A stretch of 64,000 nt of DNA from Tectiglobus sp965223355 (GCA_965223355.1 CBDCWE010000003.1:3534001-3598000), one strand, 5' to 3'. Shown: positions 1 through 9,380, counted from the first letter of the stretch. Notes: a model not told the origin generated them from the letters alone. Translations and numbers: made by a program.

Positions 1-99
1 AAGGCGCGCGATGCCCGGCGGCTCGGCGACATCCTGCGCCAGCACGCCGGCACCAAGTTTGCGACCGTGCGCGAAGGTCTGGTCGGCGGGGCCGATTGA
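1..99 (+). CDS. C-terminal end of an unidentified protein (partial)
   Basis: The reading frame is open from base 1 and stops at TGA 97-99, giving 32 residues that end in VREGLVGGAD. The helical, Arg- and Leu-rich piece (ARRLGDILRQH) would suit the end of a ligand-binding helical domain such as a GntR/FCD regulator, but this is too short to identify. It runs in the same direction as the ThDP enzyme that follows after about 100 bp. Confidence 0.4.
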   Translation, partial: KARDARRLGDILRQHAGTKFATVREGLVGGAD

Positions 100-205
100 G
101 GGGCTTCAGTAAGGCTGCCGCCGGCCGGATCTGCCTGGTCACCCCCGATCCGGTGTGATAGCTGCGATTGGCGCGATGCAATTGAGGTTCGACCGAGGGA
201 AAGGG

Positions 206-1969
206 ATGAACAACGCCGTGGTAAACCCATCACCAACCAACATCATTCGTCGCATCACCGGCGGCCAGGCGCTTGCCGAAATGCTGAAACTACACGAGGT
301 CGGGCCGATGTTCGGAATGGGCGGCTTCCAGCTGTTGCCGTTCTACGAAGCGTGCCGGGCGCTTGGTCTGCACCACTATCTGATCAACGATGAGCGGTGT
401 GGGGCGTTTGCAGCGGATGCCTATGCCAAGGTGACCAATCGGCCGGGTGTGGTTGATGCGACGCTCGGGCCGGGTGCGACTAACCTGGTGACGGGGGTGG
501 TCGAGAGCCTCAACGCCGGCTTGCCGATGATCGTGATCACGGGCGATGCCAACCGCGAGCATGCCTGGAAGAACATGACGCAGGAATCGAAGCAGATCGA
601 GATCCTGCGCCCGATCATGAAAGACGTCATCCGGGTCGAGGTGATCCAGCGCATTCCAGAACATGTCCGCCGCGCGTTCGCCGTCGCCACCAGCGGCCGA
701 CCCGGCCCGGTTCTGATCGATGTGCCGGAAGATATCGCGCACGGTGAATTTGACTTCGACGTCTCCGATTTCTGGATCGACCCGGCAACCCTCAAGGCGC
801 AGGCCCGCCGTCAGCGCCCGGCTGCCGATGCCGTTGAACACGCGGCAGCTATGCTCGCCGGCGCCAAGCGCCCGATCATCATGGCCGGCGGCGGTGTTCA
901 TATCTCGGATGCCTATGATGAGTTGCTGGCGCTGGCCGAAGCGGAAGGGATACCCGTCGCCCACACGATGAGCGGCAAGGGCGCGGTGGCGTGCGTTCAT
1001 CCGCTCTCAGCGGGTCTCTTCGGGCGTTATGATCGCATCGCCAATGGTCTGATCAATCAATCCGATTGCCTCATTGTCGTCGGCTGCAAGCTTGGCGAGA
1101 TCGCAACCAAACGCTTCCAGTTGATTGCACCCGACAAGACGCTGATCCATCTCGAAGTCGACCCCCATGAAATCGGGCGGACGACGCGCACCGACATTGC
1201 GCTTGCCGGCGATGCGAAACTCGGTCTGGCCGACCTTTCCGCGGCCTTGGGCGATGGCCGGGCGCGCCGCGCCGGGCGGCAGGATTACCTGGCGGAAATC
1301 CCCGTCAAGATGGCCGAATGGCGGGCCGGTGCCGCTGACCGTTTGGACAGCAATGAAGTCCCGATCAACGTCGGCCGATTGATGGGCACACTCAACAAGA
1401 TCATGCCGGAGGATGGCATTGTCGTTGCCGATGGCGGCTTTGCCGGGCACTGGGGCGGCTTGATGTTCGACACCAAACGGGCCGGCCGCCACTTCCTGCC
1501 GGACCGTGGCTTTGCCTCGATCGGCTATGGTGTGCCGGGCGGTATCGGTGCGCAACTCGGTGCCGGCCGCGGGCGACGGGTGGTGAGCCTGACCGGGGAC
1601 GGTGGTTTCAACATGAGCCTTGGCGAGCTCGAGACGGCCCGGCGCGTGGGCGCGAACTTCGTGGTTGTCGTGTTCAACAATGCGGCCTCGGGTTATGTCA
1701 AAGCGCTGCAGCATGCCGTCTACGGTGAGGGCAACTACCAGTCGTCGGATTTGATTGAGACGGACTATGCGACGGTGGCGAAGGGTTTCGGATGCCTGGG
1801 ATTGCGCGTCACCGATCCGGCAAAACTCGAAGACGCCGTTCGTGAAGGCCTTGAGAACACATCAACGCCGACGGTGATCGATGCCATCGTCACGCGTGAT
1901 CCGGCGCGGATGTTGCCGGCCGCCGACAATCGTACGCTCAAGGTCGAAAAGGGCGACCGGCCCGTTTGA
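206..1969 (+). CDS. Thiamine-diphosphate-dependent enzyme, acetolactate synthase-like
   Basis: A 587-residue protein with the three-domain layout of the acetolactate synthase / benzoylformate decarboxylase / oxalyl-CoA decarboxylase superfamily. The N-terminal Pyr domain carries the activating glutamate in NDERCGAF (Glu near residue 63). A central Rossmann-like domain follows, and the C-terminal PP domain has the ThDP motif GDGGFNMS...FNN near residue 465. The frame opens at 155, but I chose ATG 206 because GAGGGAAAGGG lies just before it. There is no ilvN-like small subunit next door and ilvC is absent, so a catabolic role (decarboxylase or ligase on a 2-oxo acid) is as likely as branched-chain synthesis. 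The substrate cannot be read from the sequence. Confidence 0.85.
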   Translation: MNNAVVNPSPTNIIRRITGGQALAEMLKLHEVGPMFGMGGFQLLPFYEACRALGLHHYLINDERCGAFAADAYAKVTNRPGVVDATLGPGATNLVTGVVESLNAGLPMIVITGDANREHAWKNMTQESKQIEILRPIMKDVIRVEVIQRIPEHVRRAFAVATSGRPGPVLIDVPEDIAHGEFDFDVSDFWIDPATLKAQARRQRPAADAVEHAAAMLAGAKRPIIMAGGGVHISDAYDELLALAEAEGIPVAHTMSGKGAVACVHPLSAGLFGRYDRIANGLINQSDCLIVVGCKLGEIATKRFQLIAPDKTLIHLEVDPHEIGRTTRTDIALAGDAKLGLADLSAALGDGRARRAGRQDYLAEIPVKMAEWRAGAADRLDSNEVPINVGRLMGTLNKIMPEDGIVVADGGFAGHWGGLMFDTKRAGRHFLPDRGFASIGYGVPGGIGAQLGAGRGRRVVSLTGDGGFNMSLGELETARRVGANFVVVVFNNAASGYVKALQHAVYGEGNYQSSDLIETDYATVAKGFGCLGLRVTDPAKLEDAVREGLENTSTPTVIDAIVTRDPARMLPAADNRTLKVEKGDRPV

Positions 1970-2039
1970 TCACCGATCGGCGGACCGTCGGCCAACGGAT
2001 ACGTGGCTTTTTCGAGGTTGGCTCAACGGGACGTGTGCG

Positions 2040-2549
2040 ATGGAAGAAATCACTATCCGACCGGGCGAGGCGGGCGATGTCGATCGGTTGCACGCGATCA
2101 ACCAGGCCGCGGTGCCGCAAGTGGGCAGCGTCACGCGGCAAGAGTTGACGCGATTGATGTTCGAGTTCGCGGATCTCGTGCTCGTCGCCCTCAGTGACGA
2201 CGATCCGATCGGCTTCGTTGTGTGCATGGTCGAGGGCCTCGACTACGACAGTCTCAACTATGCATGGATTTCGGATCGCTACGTCACGTTTGCCTATGTC
2301 GATCGTGTCGCCGTATCTGAGCGCGCGCGCGGGTTCGGGATTGGTGCAAAGCTCTATGGGCGCGTGTTCCGTCATTTCACCGGCAAACGTCCGGTGGTGA
2401 TGGCCGAGGTCAATCTTGCCCCGCCCAATCCGGGATCGGTCCGGTTTCACGAGCGTATGGGCTTCCGTGATGTCGGCGAGCGCTGGCAGGCCGACGGCGC
2501 CAAGGGCGTGGTCTATCTCGAACGGTCGCTGGTCGACCTCAACGCATGA
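2040..2549 (+). CDS. GNAT-family N-acetyltransferase
   Basis: A 169-residue protein with the acetyl-CoA pyrophosphate-binding loop of GNAT enzymes (ERARGFGIGAKLYG, residues about 94-107). It is preceded by the beta-4 strand YVDRVAV and followed by NPGSVRFHERMGF, the usual beta-6/alpha-4 region. ATG 2040 was chosen over upstream in-frame codons because the fold begins immediately (EITIRPGEAGDVDRL). It follows the ThDP enzyme by 70 bp in the same direction and could be co-transcribed. The acceptor substrate is unknown. Confidence 0.85.
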   Translation: MEEITIRPGEAGDVDRLHAINQAAVPQVGSVTRQELTRLMFEFADLVLVALSDDDPIGFVVCMVEGLDYDSLNYAWISDRYVTFAYVDRVAVSERARGFGIGAKLYGRVFRHFTGKRPVVMAEVNLAPPNPGSVRFHERMGFRDVGERWQADGAKGVVYLERSLVDLNA

Positions 2550-2682
2550 GGTGCCCGGCGTCCGCGAAGCTGAGGGTTGCCGGCGGACACTTATACCAAC
2601 CCGCACAAGTATTGACCCGCTGCACGGGCTTCAGGCGGCCGATCCTGGCAGGCACGGCGCGCAATGGCGGTCAGGTCGGCCC

Positions 2683-2761
2683 GATCGCCACTTTAGAGGC
2701 GAGCAACTTTCTGCCTTTATTCGGGATCGTTCCGATTCCGAATAAAGGCAGGTTGCTCTAG
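2683..2761. repeat. CTAG repeat, partial copy: hairpin B plus linker only
   Basis: Holds the linker CGCCACTTTAGAGGCG and the palindrome whose arms are CTGCCTTTATTCGG and CCGAATAAAGGCAG, ending in GGTTGCTCTAG. Hairpin A, present in full copies elsewhere, is missing. It lies between the convergent GNAT and membrane-protein genes. Confidence 0.85.
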
Positions 2762-2798
2762 CCACCGGCGCCAGCTGCGATCTCGCTACCGCGAACGT

Positions 2799-3614
2799 TC
2801 ACTTGGCGAGAGGTTGTTGCGGCAGCGCTGACGGCCGCCGTGCGAAAACGCGGTCCACCCAAGCAACGGCCGGGCTGACGATGAGCGCGACGATAGTTGC
2901 CAGCGTGTAGGTCTGCCACACGCTCAAGTGCTCAAGGGTGCTGGCGACGACGACAAAAAACGTGATGAAGGCAATGAACGACAGCGTCATCGAGCGCATG
3001 AAGCGGGTGACGGCCGCAGTCCCCCATCGCGCGTGCGTGAAGACGGCCATGACCGTTCCCAGAACGGGGATGGTGGCGATGATGCCGGTCCAGGTCGGCC
3101 CCATCAGGCTGGCGGTGGCCGTGACCATGGCAATCATCGCCGCCGTCGCCGCCATACGCAGCCAGATTTCCCACCAGGGAATGCGTGGCGGCGTTTCCGG
3201 CTGGCGGTGACGCGGGATCACAACAATTGCCAGGATGATGGCGATGTAGGCGCTGGCGATTGCCTGCCACTGCATGGTGATGAACGGCTGGATCGAAGCG
3301 GCCGCCAGGAAGTAGGCGGCGTAGGCGATGATGATCGAAACCGGCCACGGCGCGAAGCGGGCGGCCAGAGTATAGGCGAGGGCGTAGAACGCGATCGCTG
3401 TGAGGGCGATCAGGATGCCGGTGGTGGCCGCGACCGTGAAGGCCGCGCCCTGTTCGAGGGCAAGAAACAGCGAGATCGGCCCGGTCATCAACGGCAGACC
3501 GGCGATCAGGCCTGCAATGGTGTTGCCCCAGCGTCGGGCGATGAGGCTCGCAAGGCCGACGAGAACCGGTGTGACCGTGAGTTTGAAAAGCGCGAGATAA
3601 ACATCTGGTGGCAT
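2799..3614 (-). CDS. Polytopic inner-membrane protein of unknown function
   Basis: A 271-residue hydrophobic protein with about eight membrane segments, for example LFKLTVTPVLVGLASLIA, ITFFVVVASTL and YTLATIVALIVSPAVAWV. Loops are short, with a charged stretch near the middle (IPRHRQPETPPRIPW) and a basic C-terminus (RVFARRPS). A GTG at 3623 is in frame, but ATG 3614 has a G-rich ribosome site just before it. It lies between two copies of the CTAG repeat. The topology resembles small permease-like families, but no transporter signature is recognisable. Confidence 0.7.
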   Translation of the reverse strand: MPPDVYLALFKLTVTPVLVGLASLIARRWGNTIAGLIAGLPLMTGPISLFLALEQGAAFTVAATTGILIALTAIAFYALAYTLAARFAPWPVSIIIAYAAYFLAAASIQPFITMQWQAIASAYIAIILAIVVIPRHRQPETPPRIPWWEIWLRMAATAAMIAMVTATASLMGPTWTGIIATIPVLGTVMAVFTHARWGTAAVTRFMRSMTLSFIAFITFFVVVASTLEHLSVWQTYTLATIVALIVSPAVAWVDRVFARRPSALPQQPLAK

Positions 3615-3642
3615 CGTGCCCACCCCCGGTACCGGCAGCGTC

Positions 3643-3781
3643 CTAGATCTTTGTGCTTTAAGTTGGAACCGCTATTGCGGTTCCAACTTAAAGCACAAAG
3701 ATGATCGCCACTTTAGAGGCGAGCAACTTTCTGCCTTTAGTTGAAATCGGCACGATCCCGACTAAAGGCACGATGATCTAG
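3643..3781. repeat. CTAG repeat, full-length copy with divergent hairpin B
   Basis: Runs CTAG to CTAG. Hairpin A has arms GTGCTTTAAGTTGGAACCGC and its complement around a short loop; then comes the linker with CGCC...GGCG; then hairpin B. In this copy B's arms read CTGCCTTTAGTTG / CGACTAAAGGCA, a different but still pairing sequence, so the stem has co-varied. The terminal CTAG (3778-3781) contains the metW stop codon. Confidence 0.9.
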
Positions 3782-4428
3782 CCGCGGCCCTTGAGTAGGA
3801 ACACCGCCTTTTCACCGAACACGTTTTGCAGGCGGATTGAACGGTTGATGGGCAACCGGCGGCCGGAACTGTTGAAGGCGACCGCCCGTTCGACCTTGGC
3901 GTCGAGCAACTCGCACAGGTTGGCGAAGTCCGTAATCGTGCACAGATGCGCGTCGGGGCTCGCGTACCACGCCTCGGGAAGGTTGCGCGTTATCGGCATG
4001 CGGCCGGTGAACAGCAGTTTGCCGCGGATTTCCCAGTGGCCGAAATTGGGGAACGACACGATGGCGTGGCGGCCGATGCGCAGCAGGTTCTCAAGCACCG
4101 TTTTGGGATAGCGGGTCGCCTGCACCGTGAGACTGAGGATGACATAGTCGAACGCCTGGTTCGGGTAGTCGTCGAGATCGTTGTCGGCGTCGCCCTGGAT
4201 CACCGAAAGGCCCCGGGCGACACACGCGTTGACCTTTTCGCGCTCGATTTCGATGCCGCGGCCATCGACCGAGCGGGAGTCGGCAAGCAACTGCAGCAGC
4301 GCGCCGTCGCCGCAGCCGACGTCGAGAACGCGGGCGCCGACGGAAACCATTTCGGCAATCAACAGATGGTCGGCACGGTAGGCATCGCCGGTGATCGGGT
4401 CATGGGTCACGGGAAGTCGGCTCAACAT
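3778..4428 (-). CDS. metW: MetW, methyltransferase-like partner of homoserine O-acetyltransferase
   Basis: A 216-residue class I SAM-methyltransferase fold with the motif VLDVGCGDG (residues about 35-43). The family hallmarks GRHAIVSFPNFGHW and the tail NVFGEKAVFLL fit MetW. In proteobacteria MetW is paired with MetX and is thought to be needed for full homoserine acyltransferase activity. Its ATG overlaps the metX stop by one base (TAATG), so the two are translationally coupled. The stop codon TAG lies inside the end of the neighbouring CTAG repeat. Confidence 0.95.
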   Translation of the reverse strand: MLSRLPVTHDPITGDAYRADHLLIAEMVSVGARVLDVGCGDGALLQLLADSRSVDGRGIEIEREKVNACVARGLSVIQGDADNDLDDYPNQAFDYVILSLTVQATRYPKTVLENLLRIGRHAIVSFPNFGHWEIRGKLLFTGRMPITRNLPEAWYASPDAHLCTITDFANLCELLDAKVERAVAFNSSGRRLPINRSIRLQNVFGEKAVFLLKGRG

Positions 4429-5651
4429 TATGATGTCCGAGCCGGTGTCCGGGCCGGTGTATGGGCCGGGGCAATGCCGCGCTTGCGAGCACCGGCGCCG
4501 AGAAAACCGCCGATGGTCGCAAACAGCTCCGGCTCATCGAGCAAAAAGGCATCGTGGCCCTTGTCGCTTTCGATCTCGACAAACGACACATTGGCCGCGA
4601 CGGCGTTCAGAGCCTGCACAATCGCCTTGCTCTCGCGGGTTGGATAGAGCCAGTCGCTGGTGAAGGAGACAACGCAAAACCGCGTCTTGGTTTTGCGGAA
4701 GGCGTTCGCCAGGACCTCGTCGTTGTCCGCCGCCAGGTCGAAATAATCCATGGCCCGGGTGATGTAGAGATAGCTGTTGGCATCAAAGCGGTCGACGAAC
4801 GTCGAACCTTGATGGCGCAGATAGCTCTCCACCTGAAAGTCCGCATTGAACGAGAACGAGCGATCGACCCGGTTCTGGAGATTGCGCCCGAACTTTTGCT
4901 GCAAGGCCTCTTCAGACAGGTAGGTGATATGGGCAGCCATGCGGGCCACCGCCAGCCCCCGCCGCGGTGTGCGGCCGTGCGCAAGATAGTTGCCTTCACA
5001 CCAGTCCGGGTCCGCCATCACGGCCTGGCGGCCAACTTCGTGGAAGGCGATGTTCTGCGACGAATGCCAGGCCGCCGTCGCAATCGGCAGCGCACAGTAG
5101 ACGCGTTCGCCATGCCGGGATGCCCAGTCGAGAACCTGCATGCCGCCCATCGATCCGCCGGCGACGGCGAACAACTCGTCGATGCCGAGGTGATCGATCA
5201 GGCGAACCTGGGCATTGACCATATCCTGGATGGTGACGACCGGAAAATCCAGTCCGTAGGGTTCTGCCGTTTCCGGATTGATCGACGCCGGGCCGGTGGA
5301 GCCCATGCAGCCGCCCAAAATGTTGGCACAAATCACATAATAGCGATTGGTATCGATCGGCCGGTCGGGGCCGACCATCAATTCCCACCAGCCCGGCTTG
5401 CCGGTGATCGGATGATTGTTTGCGACGTGTTGGTCGCCGGTCAGTGCATGGCAAATCAGGACGGCGTTGGAGCGGGCCGCGTTCAGTTCACCGTAGGTCT
5501 GGTAGGCAATCGAAAACGGTGCGATCTCCTTGCCACAGTCAAGTGCCAGGGGTGCGTTGGCGGGCAAGTCCACCAATAAGCTGGTCGGCCGGTGAATCTC
5601 GTCGATCTTCGCCAGTGCGTCCAGGCTCGCCGTTTGTTGTGCGCTGTCCAT
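4428..5651 (-). CDS. metX: Homoserine O-acetyltransferase MetX
   Basis: A 407-residue alpha/beta-hydrolase that acylates homoserine in the first committed step of methionine synthesis. The nucleophile elbow is GGSMGGMQ (Ser about residue 166); the remaining triad fits FTSDWLYPT (Asp) and SDKGHDAFL (His). NHPITGKPGWW and ANILGGCMGSTGP are family signatures. It has a short C-terminal extension with a repeated ARTPART motif. Start ATG 5651 is preceded by GAGAG. It forms an operon with metW and is divergent from hisC across 276 bp. I looked for a SAM-II riboswitch in that leader and did not see its conserved core. Confidence 0.97.
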   Translation of the reverse strand: MDSAQQTASLDALAKIDEIHRPTSLLVDLPANAPLALDCGKEIAPFSIAYQTYGELNAARSNAVLICHALTGDQHVANNHPITGKPGWWELMVGPDRPIDTNRYYVICANILGGCMGSTGPASINPETAEPYGLDFPVVTIQDMVNAQVRLIDHLGIDELFAVAGGSMGGMQVLDWASRHGERVYCALPIATAAWHSSQNIAFHEVGRQAVMADPDWCEGNYLAHGRTPRRGLAVARMAAHITYLSEEALQQKFGRNLQNRVDRSFSFNADFQVESYLRHQGSTFVDRFDANSYLYITRAMDYFDLAADNDEVLANAFRKTKTRFCVVSFTSDWLYPTRESKAIVQALNAVAANVSFVEIESDKGHDAFLLDEPELFATIGGFLGAGARKRGIAPAHTPARTPARTS

Positions 5652-5927
5652 GGCTCTCTTGCTAGGACGCTCGAGCGATTATGGCAAGGCATTGTGTAGT
5701 TTGGCCGACCTGTCGCTCGCAGTTCGGCGCAAACCGGCACGCCAAGCGCACACCAGGCGCGCACCGACGCCGGTTCGGCAACCGAACGTTTGATTTTGCC
5801 GCCGAGGCGGCCTATTAACCGCCTCTCGGCATCGGCAACCAATGCGCCGCTGTGCTGGGGCTGCAACCCGGCCCGCAATTGCCGGCCCATTCAAATCGCT
5901 ACGACCAATTGAGAAGGCATCATCGCG
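5652..5927. promoter_or_regulatory. Divergent control region between metX and hisC
   Basis: This 276-bp region has no credible gene and must hold the promoters of metXW (leftward) and hisC-tyrC (rightward). It contains several small palindromic pieces, such as GTTCGGCAACCGAAC near 5774 and GGCGGCCTATTAACCGCC near 5807, which could be operators or a terminator-like stem. No specific promoter could be fixed. Confidence 0.4.
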
Positions 5928-7040
5928 ATGAGCACGACGTCGCCCAAACCACGGCAGGGTGTGCTGGACATTCAAGCCTATGTGCCGGGCGCCCACGAGG
6001 TCGAGGGGCACGCCGAGCCGATCGTGCTGTCCGCCAACGAAACGCCGCTCGGGCCGAGTTCGGCGGCGCGCGCCGCATTTACAGCACTGGCCGGCAAACT
6101 GTCGCGCTATCCGGATGGCGCTGCGACGGAGCTGCGCGACGCGATCGCCAAGGTTTACGGGCTCAACGCAGACAACATTGTTTGTGGCTCCGGCTCCGAT
6201 GAACTCCTGAGCCTGATTGCGCAGACCTACCTCGGTGCCGGCGATGAAGCCATCTACACCGAGCACGGCTTCCTGATCTACAACATCGCAACCCTTGCCG
6301 CCGGCGCGACGCCGGTGGTGGCGCCGGAACGCGACCTGACCGCCGATGTCGATGCCATTCTCGGCTGTGTGACGCCCAAAACCAAGGTCGTCTTTCTTGC
6401 CAATCCCAACAATCCGACGGGGACCTATCTTGCGTTCGACGAGGTGCGCCGCTTGCGCGACGGGTTGCCGGACACCGTGCTGCTGGTGCTCGATGCAGCG
6501 TATGCGGAATACGTCCGGCGCAACGACTATGAATCCGGCATGGAGCTGGTGGCGACGACCTCCAACACCGTGATGACGCGGACGTTCTCGAAGATCTACG
6601 GTCTTGCCGCGCTGCGTTTGGGCTGGGCTTACTGTCCAGCCGAAGTGGCCGCTGTGTTGAACCGGGTGCGCGGTCCCTTCAACGTCAACGCGGCGGCGGT
6701 GGCGGCCGGCGCCGCCGCGATCGCAGACCGCGGCCACATTGAGCGTGCGCGTGAGCACAACGATCAGTGGCTGCAATGGCTGACGCATGAATTGCGAAAG
6801 CTTGGTCTCGGCGTCAACGACAGCGTCGGCAACTTCGTCCTTGTGGAATTTCCGCGCGAGCCCGGCAAGGACGCCGCGGCGGCCGATCAGTTTCTCAGAC
6901 GCAACGGCATCATTGCGCGCGGCACCGGCGGCTACGGGCTCGGCCATTGCATCAGGATCACGGTCGGCACGGAACGTGAAAACAAGGCCGTCGTGGCAGC
7001 CCTCAGCCGCTTCGTTGCCGGCGCCGGGGCGAGCTCATGA
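5928..7040 (+). CDS. hisC: Histidinol-phosphate / aromatic aminotransferase HisC
   Basis: A 370-residue fold-type I PLP aminotransferase. The PLP lysine is in TFSKIYGLAALR (about residue 220), with NPNNPTGTYL and LDAAYAEY upstream and the phosphate-binding LSANETPLGPS at the N-terminus. It transfers the amino group to imidazole-acetol phosphate. Placed directly before a prephenate/arogenate dehydrogenase, it probably also acts as aromatic aminotransferase in tyrosine and phenylalanine synthesis. ATGA overlap with tyrC implies coupled translation. Confidence 0.93.
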   Translation: MSTTSPKPRQGVLDIQAYVPGAHEVEGHAEPIVLSANETPLGPSSAARAAFTALAGKLSRYPDGAATELRDAIAKVYGLNADNIVCGSGSDELLSLIAQTYLGAGDEAIYTEHGFLIYNIATLAAGATPVVAPERDLTADVDAILGCVTPKTKVVFLANPNNPTGTYLAFDEVRRLRDGLPDTVLLVLDAAYAEYVRRNDYESGMELVATTSNTVMTRTFSKIYGLAALRLGWAYCPAEVAAVLNRVRGPFNVNAAAVAAGAAAIADRGHIERAREHNDQWLQWLTHELRKLGLGVNDSVGNFVLVEFPREPGKDAAAADQFLRRNGIIARGTGGYGLGHCIRITVGTERENKAVVAALSRFVAGAGASS

Positions 7041-7978
7041 GCGAGCCACAGTTTCGCAAACTTGCGCTGATCGGGCTCGGATTGATCGGTTCCTCGATCA
7101 GTCATGCGGCCCGGCGCGGCGGCCTGGTCAGCGAGATTTCTGGCGCCGCGCGGAGTGCGCCGACCCGGCAGGTCGCACGCGAATTGGGGCTGGTCGACAG
7201 CGTCCATGAGGATCCGGCCGCGGCGGTTGCCGATGCCGACCTGGTCATCCTATGCGTACCGGTTGGCAGTTGCGGTGATGTTGCCAAGGCGATGGCGCCC
7301 GGATTGTCTGAGGGCACGATCGTTAGCGACGTCGGATCGGTGAAGAGCTCGGTGATCAGGGACGTTGGCCCGCATCTGCCGGACGGCGTCCATTTCGTGC
7401 CGGGTCATCCGATTGCCGGCACCGAACATTCCGGACCGCAATCGGGCTTTGCAGAGCTGTTCGATGATCGCTGGTGCATACTGACACCGACGGGCGATTG
7501 CGACCCGGAGGCGATCGCAAGACTAAAGGCGTTCTGGCAGGGGCTCGGCTCAAATGTCGAGGTCATGCCGCCGGATCATCATGATCTGGTGCTGGCGATC
7601 ACCAGCCATCTGCCGCATTTGATCGCCTACAATATCGTCACGACGGCCGAGCATCTCGAACGTGTGGCCGACGCCGATGTCATAAAATACTCAGCCGGCG
7701 GGTTTCGTGATTTCACAAGGATCGCGGCGTCGGATCCAACGATGTGGCGCGATGTATTCCTCAACAACAAGGAAGCGGTGCTCGAAATGCTCGGCCGCTT
7801 TTCGGAGGATCTGACAACGCTGCAGCGCGCGATCCGCTACGGCGATGGCGATACGCTGTTCCGCCTGTTCACCGAAGCGCGCCACATCCGCCATGGCATT
7901 ATCGAAGCCGGACAAGATACCGCCGCGCCCGACTTCGGTCGCCATGTGATCGGCGATGATCAGTCCGGCAAAGCCTAG
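7037..7978 (+). CDS. tyrC: Prephenate/arogenate dehydrogenase TyrC
   Basis: A 313-residue NAD(P)-dependent dehydrogenase of the TyrA family: GLGLIGSS (residues 13-20) is the Rossmann glycine loop, FVPGHPIAGTEHSG is the substrate-binding region, and SHLPHLIAYNI belongs to the helical dimerisation domain. It oxidatively decarboxylates prephenate or arogenate in tyrosine synthesis. No chorismate-mutase domain is fused. It is coupled to hisC by an ATGA overlap. Its stop TAG (7976-7978) is part of the CTAG where the IS5-type element begins, so the original 3' end may have been altered by the insertion. Confidence 0.93.
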   Translation: MSEPQFRKLALIGLGLIGSSISHAARRGGLVSEISGAARSAPTRQVARELGLVDSVHEDPAAAVADADLVILCVPVGSCGDVAKAMAPGLSEGTIVSDVGSVKSSVIRDVGPHLPDGVHFVPGHPIAGTEHSGPQSGFAELFDDRWCILTPTGDCDPEAIARLKAFWQGLGSNVEVMPPDHHDLVLAITSHLPHLIAYNIVTTAEHLERVADADVIKYSAGGFRDFTRIAASDPTMWRDVFLNNKEAVLEMLGRFSEDLTTLQRAIRYGDGDTLFRLFTEARHIRHGIIEAGQDTAAPDFGRHVIGDDQSGKA

Positions 7979-9301
7979 CAGTCCGCTGAAAAACCAACTG
8001 GGCAGCGCTTTTTGTTCGGTTCGTTGGCTTTCGGTTTTTGTGTCATGCCTGCTAGGCACATAAGATGGCCGCGAAGCTTGAGCATTGCGTTCAATCGCAA
8101 CATGCAACATCGAAACGCGCATCATAGCGCGACCAATTTCGGGATGCGCATCAGGTTGTAGGCGATTAGGTTGAGCAGGAAATCGGCGCTGACGCCGGCG
8201 ATGCCGCGGTGCCTGGTCTTACGCATCGTGCCATGCTGTTTACCCCAGCCGAAGATGCATTCGATCATCTTGCGCCGTGTCTGCGATTTCTCATAGCCCG
8301 CATGGCGCGTCGTGCGCTTGTCGATTGCCGAACGCCGGCGTTTGCGGGTTCTTTTGTTAACCGCATCGTTCTGGGCGACATGCGGCGTCACTTGCATGCC
8401 GCGTAAATTGGCGACGTGGTCGGACGTGTCGTAGGCCTTGTCCGAGCCGACCGTGATGCGCCGCCCGGCAGCCTTGCGCCTGGCGCCCAGCATGGCCTCG
8501 CCGGCGCGCCGTTCGGCGGTGCCGTCGGCATGCGTGACTTTGCCCGCTACCGCCAGACCGTTGCGATTTTCCATCAGGGCATGGCCCATATAGCACAGCT
8601 TCGCCTCACGCCCTTTGGCTTTGCGAAACAGCCTGGCATCGGGATCGGATGTGCTTTCATGCGTGTCGTTCTTGCGCTTTTGCCCGTGAAAATTGTCGCC
8701 ATTGCCACCGGTTGGGCCATTGTCAGAGCCGTCCTTCGGGCGAAAGCTTTTCTGCGAGGCCCAGGCCTCGATCAACGTGCCATCGACAGAGAAATGTTCG
8801 TTCGACAGCAGCGCGCGCACCTTCCTGTGGGCGAGGAGGGCGGCCATGAACTTCTGAAAGATATCGCTGCCCTGGAGGCGTTCGCGGTTCTTCGTGAACG
8901 TTTCCGGTACCCACACCGGATCGTCCGGTGACAGGCCGACGAACCAGCGAAACAGCAGATTGTAATTGAGCTGTTCCATCAGCTGGATCTCGGAGCGAAT
9001 GCCGTAGAACACTTGCAGGAGCAAGGCCGAGAGCAACATCTCAGGCGGGATCGACGGGCGACCCTCGTGACTGTAAAGACGGGAGAACTCCGGGTCCAGT
9101 TCACTCAACACTTCGCGCACCAGAGCACGGATCTCACGCAGAGGGTGCTTGGCTGGAATGCGCTCCTCAGGATCGATGTAAGAAAACAGACCGCCCTGGT
9201 CCCGAAACCGCCCACGCATCGCATTGCCTCCGATTCAGCCGCCACCGCAAAACAGAATCACAATTGCCGAGACCGCGCGAGGTTTTTCAGTAAAGTGCTA
9301 G
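7975..9301. mobile_element. IS5-type insertion sequence flanked by CTAG
   Basis: About 1.33 kb between two CTAG sites. The imperfect inverted ends share CTAGCA at the tips and CTGAAAAACC further in, giving a 21-bp end with about five mismatches. Members of the IS5 family often duplicate a 4-bp YTAR target, which CTAG fits. The left end overlaps the tyrC stop; the right end abuts a CTAG palindromic repeat. Confidence 0.8.
8122..9219 (-). CDS. IS5/IS1182-type DDE transposase
   Basis: A 365-residue transposase, apparently intact. The N-terminal DUF772-like domain has GRPSIPPEMLLSALLLQ and LFRWFVGL. The catalytic domain has the first Asp in FSVDGTLIEAWAS (about residue 145), the second in ITVGSDKAYD and the Glu in RKMIECIFGWGK, near the C-terminus. 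The insert between them is rich in charged residues (KRKNDTHESTSDPDA). It occupies nearly the whole element and reads opposite to tyrC. Confidence 0.92.
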   Translation of the reverse strand: MRGRFRDQGGLFSYIDPEERIPAKHPLREIRALVREVLSELDPEFSRLYSHEGRPSIPPEMLLSALLLQVFYGIRSEIQLMEQLNYNLLFRWFVGLSPDDPVWVPETFTKNRERLQGSDIFQKFMAALLAHRKVRALLSNEHFSVDGTLIEAWASQKSFRPKDGSDNGPTGGNGDNFHGQKRKNDTHESTSDPDARLFRKAKGREAKLCYMGHALMENRNGLAVAGKVTHADGTAERRAGEAMLGARRKAAGRRITVGSDKAYDTSDHVANLRGMQVTPHVAQNDAVNKRTRKRRRSAIDKRTTRHAGYEKSQTRRKMIECIFGWGKQHGTMRKTRHRGIAGVSADFLLNLIAYNLMRIPKLVAL

Positions 9302-9380
9302 ATCATCGTGCTTTAAGTTGGAACCGCTATTGCGGTTCCAACTTAAAGCACGATGATCGCCACTTTAGAGGCGAGCAACC
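9298..9380. repeat. CTAG repeat, partial copy: hairpin A plus linker only
   Basis: Starts at the CTAG that ends the IS5-type element. It holds hairpin A (GTGCTTTAAGTTGGAACCGC and its complement) and the linker CACTTTAGAGGCGAGCAAC. It stops before hairpin B: the complementary half to the copy at 2683-2761. Confidence 0.85.

Noticed and set aside
290..1000. Long minus-strand frame inside the ThDP enzyme gene, and similar frames inside glyS, lepA, metX and others
   Set aside because: These mirror frames arise from high GC at third codon positions; their products have Arg/His/Asp-rich composition without family patterns.
5652..5927. SAM-II riboswitch before metX
   Set aside because: The conserved core of the aptamer could not be found in the leader read on the metX strand.
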